Of a DNA stretch of 64,000 nucleotides, positions 1-8,244 are shown in pieces. How positions within the stretch are numbered: the first letter of the stretch is position 1; each line of letters starts with the position of its first letter. A program made the position numbers and the translations under genes. Source of the DNA: Deltaproteobacteria bacterium (GTDB taxonomy: Bacteria > Myxococcota > Myxococcia > Myxococcales > SZAS-1); the NCBI GenBank assembly GCA_018266075.1, contig JAFEBB010000018.1, positions 55,536-119,535 of the forward strand. The letters are read 5' to 3'. The notes under the pieces are model-generated. The model had not been told where the DNA came from, did no database searches, and saw only the letters and a list, made by a program, of their open reading frames with translations.

Positions 1-342
1 CTTCCGCTGCGCCGACTCCTGGCCCTTGGCGACGAGCGCCTCCTCGATGTTCTGGCTCACCGTCAGCCACGGGTAGAGCGCCGCGCCTTGAAACACGATG
101 GCCGCGTCGGGGTTCAAGCCCTCGAGGTGCTTGCCGTGCGCGTCGACCTGGCCCGCGCTCTGGGGAATGAGCCCCACCAGGATGCGCATGAGCGTGCTCT
201 TGCCGCAGCCGCTTGGCCCGAGCAGGCACAAGATCTCCTCGGGGAAGACCTGGAGGTTGATGTCGTCGAGGACCTTGAGATCCTGGCCGTTGGGGAGCCG
301 GTAGACCTTGTGGACGTGGCGCAGCTCGCAGAGCGGTTCCAT
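1..342 (-). CDS. ABC transporter ATP-binding protein, N-terminal part (cut by window edge)
   Basis: The reverse strand reads an uninterrupted frame of 114 residues from an ATG at 342 to the window edge; the C-terminus lies outside. It has the start of an ABC nucleotide-binding domain: the Walker A motif GPSGCGKST at residues 42-50 and a Q-loop region (VFQGAALYPW) near residue 88. The signature and Walker B motifs are beyond the edge. The Q-loop sequence resembles the nitrate/sulfonate/taurine ATPase group (NrtD/SsuB/TauB). The duplicated permease at 5074-6816 on the same strand is of the kind that works with such an ATPase, so the two may be one transporter, but four genes lie between them. 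The substrate is unknown. Confidence 0.85.
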   Translation of the reverse strand, partial: MEPLCELRHVHKVYRLPNGQDLKVLDDINLQVFPEEILCLLGPSGCGKSTLMRILVGLIPQSAGQVDAHGKHLEGLNPDAAIVFQGAALYPWLTVSQNIEEALVAKGQESAQRK

Positions 343-362
343 GGTCGGCCTCGTTAGAACCC

Positions 363-427
363 GTTTCAAAACCCTGCTTCCAGGCTCGCCGGCTGCGCCG
401 GCTGGGTTGCCTGCGGGGTTTTGAAAC
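363..427. repeat. Inverted repeat between the kinase and ABC genes
   Basis: The 12-base arm GTTTCAAAACCC at 363-374 is exactly complementary to GGGTTTTGAAAC at 416-427, and the spacer holds a second GC-rich hairpin (gccggc ... gccggc). The element lies between the stop of the histidine kinase (488) and the start of the ABC gene (342). It could fold in RNA as an attenuator or terminator, although no T-run follows. A related, degenerate copy of one arm and its flank is seen at about 1679-1702. Confidence 0.6.
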
Positions 428-487
428 TCGCTTCCGGCCGAAACATACTCCGCGGCACGTCCGAGCGCGGCAGAAAGCGCGTGACGA

Positions 488-1588
488 TCAGTGGGAGGTC
501 AGAGCGGTTTCTGGCGCGGTCGTCGAGGGCGACTGCCCCAGCGGCAAGTCGACGATGAACGTGGTGCCCTGCCCGCTCGCGCTTCGCACGCTCACCGTGC
601 CGCCGTGCGCCTCGGCGAGCGCGCGCACGGCCATGAGGCCCACGCCCCAACCGCGCCGCGCCGACTGCTCCGCGCTCGGGGCCCGGAAGAACTGCTCGAA
701 GAGCTGGGCCCGGATCTCCTCGGGGATGGCCTCGCCGTCGTTGTGCACCGAGAGCCGGGCCCCGCGCGCCGACGCGCCCACCTGCACCCGAATCGCGCCC
801 TGCCCGTACTTGGCTGCGTTGATGCACAGGTTCTCGACGATGCGGCGGATCGAGTCGCGGTCCCAGAAGCCATCGACCGCGCCGCTGGAGCCGAGCTCGA
901 TGTTCATCTGGAAGGTCGCGCGCAGCTCGGACACCGCCTGCTGAACGAACGCCACCAGCTCCAGCGGCTGCACGTTGAGCGGGAGCCGCTTGCCCTCCAC
1001 CAGCCGATACGAGTCGAGGAGATCGGTGATCATCGAGAGCGTGCGGTCGATGCCGTTGAGCGCGCGCCGCGAGAGATCGGCCGCCTCGAGCGGCGCGCCG
1101 GCCTTTCGCATCGCCAGCTGCATCGCCAACCGCGCGGCCGCGAGCGGCGTGCGCAGGTCGTGGCTCAGGGCCACCACGAAGCGCTCGCGCATGGCCCGCT
1201 CCGCCTCGAGCACCTCCACGTAGCGCTCCGCACGCCGCCTCGCCTCCGCCTCGCGAAGCCCCGCGCGCCGCCGCGACGCGCCCACCACGCTCAGCATCCC
1301 GCCCACGAAGAGGTAGAGCACGAAGCGCTCCCACGCTTGCGCCCCGACGATGCGGAACGAATCGGACGGCGGGAGCATGTACGACACCAGCAGCGCACCC
1401 ACACCCAGCGTGAAGAGCGCGGGCGGCAGCCCTTCGCGCAAGGCAACCATCACCACCGCCGCGAGCGCGAGGTAGTAGTAGGCCGTCTGCAGGGCCGCGC
1501 CGCCGACACGCGCGGCCGCGCCCGCCGCCAGCCCCAGTAGGAGCGGCAGCCCGTAGCGCCGCACCCAATCGGTGAGGTTCGTCCGCAT
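488..1588 (-). CDS. Membrane sensor histidine kinase with DUF4118-type N-terminus
   Basis: The protein has 366 residues. The first 105 or so form a hydrophobic module of about four membrane segments, like the DUF4118 (KdpD-type) sensor region. A short coiled stretch follows, then the H-box SHDLRTPLAAARLA with the phospho-accepting His at residue 143. The ATP-binding domain has an N-box (ENLCINAAKYG), a G1 box (HNDGEAIPEE) and a G2 box (GVGLMAVRALAEAHGG), so it should be an active kinase. No response regulator gene is adjacent, so it is an orphan in this window. An ACACG-CGA-CGTGT palindrome lies at 1635-1647, about 47 bases upstream of the start, and might be an operator. Confidence 0.92.
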   Translation of the reverse strand: MRTNLTDWVRRYGLPLLLGLAAGAAARVGGAALQTAYYYLALAAVVMVALREGLPPALFTLGVGALLVSYMLPPSDSFRIVGAQAWERFVLYLFVGGMLSVVGASRRRAGLREAEARRRAERYVEVLEAERAMRERFVVALSHDLRTPLAAARLAMQLAMRKAGAPLEAADLSRRALNGIDRTLSMITDLLDSYRLVEGKRLPLNVQPLELVAFVQQAVSELRATFQMNIELGSSGAVDGFWDRDSIRRIVENLCINAAKYGQGAIRVQVGASARGARLSVHNDGEAIPEEIRAQLFEQFFRAPSAEQSARRGWGVGLMAVRALAEAHGGTVSVRSASGQGTTFIVDLPLGQSPSTTAPETALTSH

Positions 1589-1720
1589 GCAATCCCCGGT
1601 CGGGGCCTTACAACCCCGACGACGGCCGCGGGTTACACGCGACGTGTGACTCCACCAACCCGCTAGCAGGGTCGTGGGGCGGGGTTTCGAAGGAAGCTTC
1701 GACGCGCAGCTTCTGCAGGG

Positions 1721-2242
1721 CTACCCGCGGCGGCGCTCGAAGAGAAAGACATCGCCCAGGGTCTCGTGAATTCGCGCGCCTGCGCGCACGAAGCCCAGCT
1801 TGGTGAGCACGCGCATCGAAGCGTGGTGCCAGCTGAACGTCTCGGCCTGGACCACCTGCACCTCGACGTGGGCGAGCGCCCAGGCCACCGCGGCGCCCAC
1901 GGCCTCGACGGCGAAGCCGCGCCGCTGCGAGCCCGACTCCACGCCGTAGGCCACCTCGCACCGACCGCCGTTCGGCTTGCCGTGGAAGATGACGCTGCCC
2001 ACCACCCGCGTCGGCTCGTCTCGAGTGACCATCAGCCGGTCGCCCCAGAGGCGCGTGTCGGGATCGGCACGGATGCTGTCGAGCGAGGCGCAGAACGCTT
2101 GCTCGATGAGATCGCGGCCGGGCCACTCCGGCGGAAGCCGCGCGCCCGCGATGACCTCGGCGCGCGGACGGTCGTTGGCGAAGATCGCCTCCACGAACGG
2201 GAGCGTGATCGGCCGCAGCTCGAGCCGCGCGGTCTGGAGCAT
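1721..2242 (-). CDS. GNAT-family N-acetyltransferase
   Basis: The frame stays open far upstream, but the start is placed at the ATG at 2242, which follows an AGAGGG Shine-Dalgarno-like stretch and begins the family-typical opening MLQTARLELRPI. This gives 173 residues. The order is as in RimJ/RimL-type GNAT enzymes: an N-terminal beta strand with the TARLELRP motif, a central VVGSVIFHGKPNGG strand, an acetyl-CoA loop region (ESGSQRRGFAVEAVGA) and a C-terminal TKLGFVRAG motif. It should transfer an acetyl group from acetyl-CoA to an amine. The acceptor cannot be inferred. It is a single gene upstream of the sensor kinase. Confidence 0.85.
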   Translation of the reverse strand: MLQTARLELRPITLPFVEAIFANDRPRAEVIAGARLPPEWPGRDLIEQAFCASLDSIRADPDTRLWGDRLMVTRDEPTRVVGSVIFHGKPNGGRCEVAYGVESGSQRRGFAVEAVGAAVAWALAHVEVQVVQAETFSWHHASMRVLTKLGFVRAGARIHETLGDVFLFERRRG

Positions 2243-2388
2243 CTCGGTCACGCCCTCTTGGTAGCGCAGGGCCCGCGCAGATTCGAGGCGCGGTGCGTCG
2301 GTTGGCGACGCGACACCTGCAGATAGGAGTTCGCAAGGCTCACCAGCCACCCTTCCTTGCTCGCATGCCGCGGACGGAAGGAGGCGCC

Positions 2389-3422
2389 ATGGCGCAGCCC
2401 AAACCGAGTGTGAAGCTCCCCATCGTCGAGTCGCATCCCCGCCGGGCCGTCCTGCGCGCGCTCGGGCTGGGGCTCGCTGCCGCGCCTGCGCTCGCGCTCC
2501 TCGACTGTGGCAAGGATCAAGCGCTCGCCAACGGCGGCACCACCGGTAACGGCCCGGCTCGAGCGGCGCGGCGAGCACCGGCGCGAGCGGCAGCGGCGCG
2601 ACGTCGGGGAGCAGCAGCGGCTCGAGCACCGGAAGCTCGGGCAGCACGGGCGGCAGCATCGACTGGGCGAGCGGCGGAACGGCCGATCTCTCGCAGGCCA
2701 CGAAGAGCTACGACCCGTTCGCGGTCGCGGGCACGAGCTGCACCGCGACGTGCGAAGCCACGCTCGGGCCGTGTTACGCGCCCACGCGCGTGGCCCAGGA
2801 TGTCTCCGATGGAATCGCGGGCGTGCCCATCATGATCGCCATTCGCTTGCTGGACGAGGACTGCAACCCGGTCACCGACGCGTCGGTCGACATCTGGCAC
2901 ACGCTGCCCAAGGGCATCTACTCGGGCGAAGCGGCGAACCTCGCGTTCTGCACCGACAACGACGCCGACGCCATCGCCCACGAGTACTTCCGGGGCGTGC
3001 AGTACAGCGACGCCAACGGCGTGGTGCGGTTCTTCTCGTGCTACCCGGGCTGGTACTCGAGCCGCACGGTGCACGTGCACGTCACGGTCCGGCGCGGCAG
3101 CGGCGACTACACCGGCCAGACCGAGTTCCTCACCACCCAGCTCATCTTCGACGACACGATCTCCACCGACATCTACGCCAAGGTCGCGGCCTACGCGCGC
3201 ACGAGCTCGAGAGATACTTTCAACACCAACGATTCCGTCTTTTCGGCGTCGAACTACCAGGACTACCTGTTCGACATGACCCGCATGGCCGATGGCTCCC
3301 TCGTCTGCGCGAAGACGCTCATCCTCCGCAAATCCACGAGCGGCGCGGTCTGCAGCGTCGGAGGCAGCGGCGGCCCCGGCGATGGCGGAATGGGCCCGCC
3401 GCCGCTTCCCGACGCCGGCTAG
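2389..3422 (+). CDS. Tat-exported intradiol ring-cleavage dioxygenase-like protein, interrupted by one frameshift
   Basis: Translation from the ATG at 2389, after a strong GGAAGGAGG ribosome site, gives a twin-arginine leader (PRRAVLRALG), a hydrophobic stretch ending LLDC, and then a Gly/Thr linker. At about 2553-2560 the coding frame changes: the next frame back carries a Ser/Gly linker and the whole dioxygenase domain to the stop at 3422. One base appears to be missing. The domain keeps the four non-haem Fe(III) ligands of the protocatechuate 3,4-dioxygenase family: Tyr in GPCY (2766-2783), Tyr in PGWYSSR, and both His of HVH. Because the first Tyr lies upstream of the GTG at 2790, that GTG cannot be the real start. 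Either this is a recent pseudogene or a one-base sequence error. The C-terminus is Gly/Pro-rich. It converges with the TPR gene and overlaps it by 4 bases. Confidence 0.8.
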
Positions 3423-5071
3423 AGCGTCGCGACGTCGAGCTTCACGTCGGCCTTCGACCAGGCCTTCTCGAACTGCTTCTTCGCGTCGGCGGCGGCCTTG
3501 TCGTCGCGGCCCTCGAGCGACTTCCACAGCCCGAAGAGCGCCCAGCCACTGTGCGGGTGCTTGACGAGATCCTCGCGGAACACGGCCTCGGCCTTGTCCT
3601 TCTGGCCCGCGCGGAGCAGCGCCGCGCCGAGCTCCACGCGAACGGGGATCGGCCACGGCGGCGGCTCGTCGTAGTGCAGCGCGTCCTCGAGCGCGGCCGC
3701 CTGCTGCAGCTCGGCGATGGCCACCTCGCGCTTGCCCTGCGCCTCGGCGATGCGCGCCGCGAGGAAGTGCTGACCGATGGCGAGAACGTCCTTCATCAAG
3801 TTCTGCGGACCAAACGTGACATCCGCCGGCACCTTCGCGACGCCCGCCTCAAAGGCTGCCTGCTCTTTCGCCGCGTCGTCGAGCTTGCCCGTGGCCGCGA
3901 ACGCGAGCGCGCGCGCGAAATATGACCAATTGGTTAAGTACGCAAAGTCCGCCGGCGGCGCGGGTTCCTTGAGCAACTCGTCCCAGTGCCCAAACCGCGC
4001 GAGCGCGAAGTATGGCGGCGCGAGGAACGCATCCACGCCAGGCATGTCCTTCGCCATCGCGCGCACCATCTCCGGCGGAAAGTGCGCGGCCATCGTGCGC
4101 GCGGCATCGATTGACGTCTTGCTGCGGCCCTCCATGCCGGAGCTGAACCAGAGGAACTGGAAGTTGTGTGCCACGTACATCGCCGCGTACACGCCCTCGG
4201 CGTGCGTCTTCCCCAGGTACTTCTGGTCCGCGACGATGGCGTCCTCGTTGGCCTTGCTGGCGTCGGCGTAGCGCCCCACGCGCAGGTACACGTGCGCGGG
4301 CATGTGCACGAGGTGGCCGGCAGCAGGCGCGAGCTTGGGCAGCTTCTCCGCCGAGGGAAGCGCCTTCTCGGGCGTGGGCGAGCCTTCCCACAAGTGAATC
4401 CAGAAGTGGTTCGCGCCGACGTGCTTCGGATCGATCTTCAACGCCGCCGACAACGCCGAAACGATCTCGTCCGTGCCCGGGTACGGCTTGCCGTCGCGCG
4501 CCCACAAGTCCCAGGGACGAAGGTCCATCATGGATTCGGCGAACAGCGTCTGCGCGTCAGCGTCTTTCGGGTTCGCCTTCGCGATTTCACGCATGGCATC
4601 TGCGTACGCCTTGTCGCGCGCCGCCCGATCCTGACCTGGCTCGCCGTAGCGCTTCGCGAGCGCGTCGATGTACGCGCGCTCCTCCGGGCGCGTCTTCACC
4701 TCGAGCGACTGCGCCTTCTGAATCGCGGCGAGCGCTTGCTTCTCGTTGTCGGGATTCAACGGCAGGTTGATGTTCGGCCCGAGCGCGAGCGCCTCGCCCC
4801 AGGCGCACATCGCGCAGTGCGGATCGACCTGCTCGGCCTTCCGGAACGACAGCACCGCGTAGTCGTGGTTGAAGCCGTAGGTGAGGTTCAGCCCCTGGTC
4901 GAACCACTTCTGCGCCTCGGGGCTCGCGGTGATCGCGTGGTGTGCGTTGCCCATCCCCTGCAGCAGGAGCGCGGTCTGGTTGCTCGGCGGCATGTCGCCA
5001 TGCATCGAACACTGCGCCTGCGCCCGCGCCGCAGAGAGCAGCGCAAGCACGAGTACGAAAGCCGATCGCAT
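3419..5071 (-). CDS. Secreted TPR-repeat protein
   Basis: The protein has 550 residues from the ATG at 5071, which has a GAGG site five bases upstream; a GTG at 5077 overlaps the permease stop and is the alternative. A signal peptide (MRSAFVLVLALLSAARAQAQ) is followed by tetratricopeptide-like helical pairs, for example the segment ASPEAQKWFDQGLNLTYGFN with the CAMCAWGEALALGPN stretch after it, and further repeats to the C-terminus. The opening HGDMPP and the conserved LVHMPAHVYLRVGRY block place it in a widespread family of periplasmic TPR proteins of unknown function. It is translationally coupled to the ABC permease upstream, so it may assist that transporter. Confidence 0.85.
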   Translation of the reverse strand: MRSAFVLVLALLSAARAQAQCSMHGDMPPSNQTALLLQGMGNAHHAITASPEAQKWFDQGLNLTYGFNHDYAVLSFRKAEQVDPHCAMCAWGEALALGPNINLPLNPDNEKQALAAIQKAQSLEVKTRPEERAYIDALAKRYGEPGQDRAARDKAYADAMREIAKANPKDADAQTLFAESMMDLRPWDLWARDGKPYPGTDEIVSALSAALKIDPKHVGANHFWIHLWEGSPTPEKALPSAEKLPKLAPAAGHLVHMPAHVYLRVGRYADASKANEDAIVADQKYLGKTHAEGVYAAMYVAHNFQFLWFSSGMEGRSKTSIDAARTMAAHFPPEMVRAMAKDMPGVDAFLAPPYFALARFGHWDELLKEPAPPADFAYLTNWSYFARALAFAATGKLDDAAKEQAAFEAGVAKVPADVTFGPQNLMKDVLAIGQHFLAARIAEAQGKREVAIAELQQAAALEDALHYDEPPPWPIPVRVELGAALLRAGQKDKAEAVFREDLVKHPHSGWALFGLWKSLEGRDDKAAADAKKQFEKAWSKADVKLDVATL

Positions 5072-5073
5072 GA

Positions 5074-6816
5074 TCACCTCGAGAGGGCGTACTTGAGCTC
5101 AGCCAGGTGGTACAGCCGCTTCCACAAGATGCGGTTGATGCCCACGACCACAATCGCCATGGTCACGACGCCGGCCGCGAGCACGGCCATGTCGCCCTTG
5201 GCGCTGGCCTGCGAGATCACGCCGCCCAATCCGAACGCGACGTGGTTCTCGCCCTTGTAGTGCACGTACTCGCTGATGATCGACGCGTTCCACGCGCCGC
5301 CCGCGGCCGTCACCCAGCCCGTCACGAGCTGCGGGAAGATGCCCGGCAGGTACAGCCGCTTCCACAACTGCGCCTTGGAGAACTGGTACACCACCGCCGC
5401 CTCCTCCAGGTCGTGCGGGATGTTCATCGCGCCGGCGATGACGTTGAAGAGCACGTACCACTGCGTGCCCAACATCATGAGCACCACGGAGCTGAAGTTG
5501 AGGCCCACCCCGAGCGCGCCGAACGAAGCGAGCACGAGCGGAAAGATCATATTGGCGGGGAACGACGCGGCGATCTGCACCACCGGCTGCAGCACACGGG
5601 AGAGCTTGGGGTTGCGACCGATGGCCACGCCCACGGGCACTGTCCAGAGCGTGCCAAGCGCCACCGCGAGCGTGGTGCGCACCAAGGTCAGGCCCGTGGC
5701 CCCAAGGATGTTGCCCCACTCCTTGCCCGATACCTGGCGCAGCAAGTCGAGGAGCTTCACCGCGCCCCACAGCGCGAGCAGTCCGAACACGCCGAAGATG
5801 GCAATTTGCAGCAAAGACTCTGCGCGCGTCGGCGCGAGCTTGTGCTTCGCAGGCGCCTTCTCCGGGCGCGCACGCTCGGGCAGCATCGACTGATAGAGAT
5901 CGCGCATCGCCCGAATGATGCCGCTCTTGTGGAGCAGGTCGAGCACCCAGGAACTGGCGGCCTCGGTGGCGGCCACATCGCCCACGTTGAACTTCTCGCT
6001 CCAGGCCACGAGCGGCCGCCAGAAGAGCTGATCGACGACCACGATCATCAAAATCATGGCGACGATGGCGGCGAACATCGCGCCGGTGTCACCGCGGTCG
6101 GTGGCCACGCTCATGTACGAGCCAATGCCGGGCAAGCGGAAGTCCTTGTCGCCGAGCACCATGGCTTCGCTCGCGGAGAGGAAGAACCAGCCGCCCGCCA
6201 TGGACATCATGCCGTTCCATACCAACCCCACGGTGCTGAACGGCAGCTCCAGCTTGCTGAAGGTGCGCCACCAGCCAAAGCGGTAGAGCTTCGCCGCCTC
6301 CACCAGCTCCGGCGGGATGTTCAGGAGCGAGTGGTAGAAGCTGAAGGTCATGTTCCACGCTTGCCCGGTGAAGATGAAGATCACCGAGGACAGCTCCAGG
6401 CCGATGTTGGAGTGCGGGAAGACCGCAACCAGCGTGAGCAGCACCGCGGGCATGAAGCCCAGCACCGGAATCGACTGGAGGATGTCGAGGAGCGGGATGA
6501 GCACGCGCTCCGCGGCGCGGTTCTTGGCGGCCACGTAGCCGTACACGAGCGTGAAGAAGAACGAGAGCGCGAACGCCGCGAAGCCGCGCATCAACGAGTA
6601 GAAGGTGTACTTGGGCAGCACGGCGATGGAGAGATCGATTTCCACCACCGGCCGGTGCGGTCCGGTCCACTCGCCAGCGAAGTGGGTGACGCCCCACACC
6701 ATCGCGCCCACCGCCGCGAGCACGAGCGGATCCACCCAGGTCACCTGGCGCGGAATCGCGCGCGTGAGCGCGAGCAAGGGCTGCCGGAGCGTCTTGAAGG
6801 GGCTGAGGGTTGCCAT
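5074..6816 (-). CDS. ABC transporter permease with two fused permease domains (anion-type)
   Basis: The protein has 580 residues with two tandem binding-protein-dependent permease domains, each with about five to six membrane helices. The cytoplasmic coupling (EAA-like) loops are PPELVEAAKLYRFGWWRTF in the first half and PHDLEEAAVVYQFSKAQLW in the second. This duplicated architecture is known from the COG4986 anion-transport permeases. One chain could therefore form the whole membrane channel, with the ATPase at 1-342 a plausible partner. No binding protein is adjacent. The ATG at 6816 has a purine-rich site (AGGTGGGG) just upstream. The gene heads a transcript that continues into the TPR gene. 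Confidence 0.88.
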   Translation of the reverse strand: MATLSPFKTLRQPLLALTRAIPRQVTWVDPLVLAAVGAMVWGVTHFAGEWTGPHRPVVEIDLSIAVLPKYTFYSLMRGFAAFALSFFFTLVYGYVAAKNRAAERVLIPLLDILQSIPVLGFMPAVLLTLVAVFPHSNIGLELSSVIFIFTGQAWNMTFSFYHSLLNIPPELVEAAKLYRFGWWRTFSKLELPFSTVGLVWNGMMSMAGGWFFLSASEAMVLGDKDFRLPGIGSYMSVATDRGDTGAMFAAIVAMILMIVVVDQLFWRPLVAWSEKFNVGDVAATEAASSWVLDLLHKSGIIRAMRDLYQSMLPERARPEKAPAKHKLAPTRAESLLQIAIFGVFGLLALWGAVKLLDLLRQVSGKEWGNILGATGLTLVRTTLAVALGTLWTVPVGVAIGRNPKLSRVLQPVVQIAASFPANMIFPLVLASFGALGVGLNFSSVVLMMLGTQWYVLFNVIAGAMNIPHDLEEAAVVYQFSKAQLWKRLYLPGIFPQLVTGWVTAAGGAWNASIISEYVHYKGENHVAFGLGGVISQASAKGDMAVLAAGVVTMAIVVVGINRILWKRLYHLAELKYALSR

Positions 6817-6848
6817 GACCCCACCTGCCGTGGCGTGAACCTGCGAGC

Positions 6849-6877
6849 TTTGTGCGCCCGTCGGTGGAATCGGTCAA
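6849..6877 (-). promoter_or_regulatory. Possible promoter of the duplicated permease gene
   Basis: On the reverse strand TTGACC (6872-6877) is followed after 17 bases by CACAAA (6849-6854). The -35 box is good and the -10 box weak. It would give a leader of about 27 bases with the AGGTGGGG ribosome site. Confidence 0.4.
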
Positions 6878-6933
6878 TCGAAAATGGCGTGATCGGCATC
6901 GACGCGCGCGGGCACAACCCCTAGGCTGCCGCG

Positions 6934-8244
6934 ATGCTCGCTGCCACCGCCGCGCTCCTGCTGGCCGCCGCGCCCATCCAGCTGCACGCGCAGCGCAGCC
7001 AGCTTCCCAACGGGCTCACGGTCATCCTCGCCGAGGACCATCAAGTGCCGGGCGTGGCCGTGCTCATGACCTACAAGGTCGGCTCGCGCGACGAGGCGCC
7101 GGGCCGCACCGGCTTCGCGCACCTCTTCGAGCACCTGATGTTCATGGGCTCGGTGCACGTGCCCTACCCCCAGTTCGACACGCTCCAGGAAGCGCACGGC
7201 GGCCAGAACAACGCCGACACCGGCAACGATCACACGCGCTACTACGAGTGGGGGCCGTCGAATTTGCTCGAGACGTTCCTCTGGCAAGAAGCAGATCGCC
7301 TGGCGACGCTGCCCGACGCGATGACCGAAGAGAAGGTCTCGCGCCAGCGCGACGTGGTGCTCAACGAGCGCCGCGAGAGCTACGAGAACCAGCCGTACGG
7401 CATGGCGGAGGTCTCCGTCGCGGAGCACGTGTTTCCACCGGGGCACCCGTATCACTGGCCCGTGATTGGCTATCCGAAGGATCTCGAGGCCGCGTCGAAG
7501 GAAGACGTGGTCGCCTTCTTTCGCCGCTTCTACACGCCGACCAACGCCATTCTGACCATCGTCGGCGACTTCAAGCCCGAGCAGGCGCACGCGTGGATCG
7601 AGCAGTACTTCGGCTGGATGCCCGCGCATCCGGCGGACCGCGCGAAGGGGCCGCCCGAGCCCGTGCTCGCGCAGCCTGCGTCGCAAGAGCTGCCGGACAA
7701 GGTGGAGCTGCCCAAGGCCGTGCTCGCGTGGCACTCGCCCGCTTCCGACACCCCCGGCGATGCCGCCGCGCAGCTGCTCGCGCAGGTGCTCGCGGGCTCG
7801 AAGGCGTCGCGCCTGTATCGCGCGCTCGTGTACGAGCAGCGCATCGCCCAGGACGTCTCGGCCGATCAGAACTCCATGAAGCTCGGCTCCATCTTCGAAG
7901 TCGACCTCCTCGCGAGCCCCGGCCACACCGCAGCCGAGCAGATCGCCGCGTTCGATCCGGTGCTCGCGTCGCTCGCTGAGAAAGGTCCCACCCAGGCCGA
8001 GCTCGACGCCGCCAAGCTCGACGTGCGCACCTCGCTCGCGCGCGCCGCCGAGCCCCTCGTGTCGCGTGCGCTGCTGATGGAGCGACTGGAAGAGGCCTAT
8101 TCCGATCCGACCGCGATCGATCGCGAGCTGGCGCGCTACGAGAGCCAGACCGTGGAGAGCGTCCGCGACGCGGCGCGCGCGCTGCGCGACCAGAACCACT
8201 TCACCCTCACCTTCAAGCCGTCGAAGGAGGCGGAGAGCCCGTGA
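6934..8244 (+). CDS. M16-family zinc peptidase, catalytic (HxxEH) subunit
   Basis: The protein has 436 residues: a signal peptide (MLAATAALLLAAAPIQLHAQ), then two M16 half-domains. The inverted zinc motif HLFEH is at residues 63-67, inside FAHLFEHLMFMGS, with the downstream acidic ligand expected in the ERRESYENQPYG region. Length and sequence fit the M16B (pitrilysin/MPP-like) group of about 430 residues per chain. The C-terminal half (SRLYRALVYEQRIAQDV) lacks the Arg-x-Tyr pair that binds the substrate backbone. That pair is in the next gene, so the two should form a heterodimer. The stop overlaps the GTG start of the partner (GTGA), indicating translational coupling. Confidence 0.92.
   Translation: MLAATAALLLAAAPIQLHAQRSQLPNGLTVILAEDHQVPGVAVLMTYKVGSRDEAPGRTGFAHLFEHLMFMGSVHVPYPQFDTLQEAHGGQNNADTGNDHTRYYEWGPSNLLETFLWQEADRLATLPDAMTEEKVSRQRDVVLNERRESYENQPYGMAEVSVAEHVFPPGHPYHWPVIGYPKDLEAASKEDVVAFFRRFYTPTNAILTIVGDFKPEQAHAWIEQYFGWMPAHPADRAKGPPEPVLAQPASQELPDKVELPKAVLAWHSPASDTPGDAAAQLLAQVLAGSKASRLYRALVYEQRIAQDVSADQNSMKLGSIFEVDLLASPGHTAAEQIAAFDPVLASLAEKGPTQAELDAAKLDVRTSLARAAEPLVSRALLMERLEEAYSDPTAIDRELARYESQTVESVRDAARALRDQNHFTLTFKPSKEAESP

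Noticed and set aside
2790..3422. Dioxygenase starting at the GTG at 2790
   Set aside because: The first iron-binding Tyr (GPCY) and the family N-terminal region lie upstream in the same frame, so that start would give an inactive fragment.
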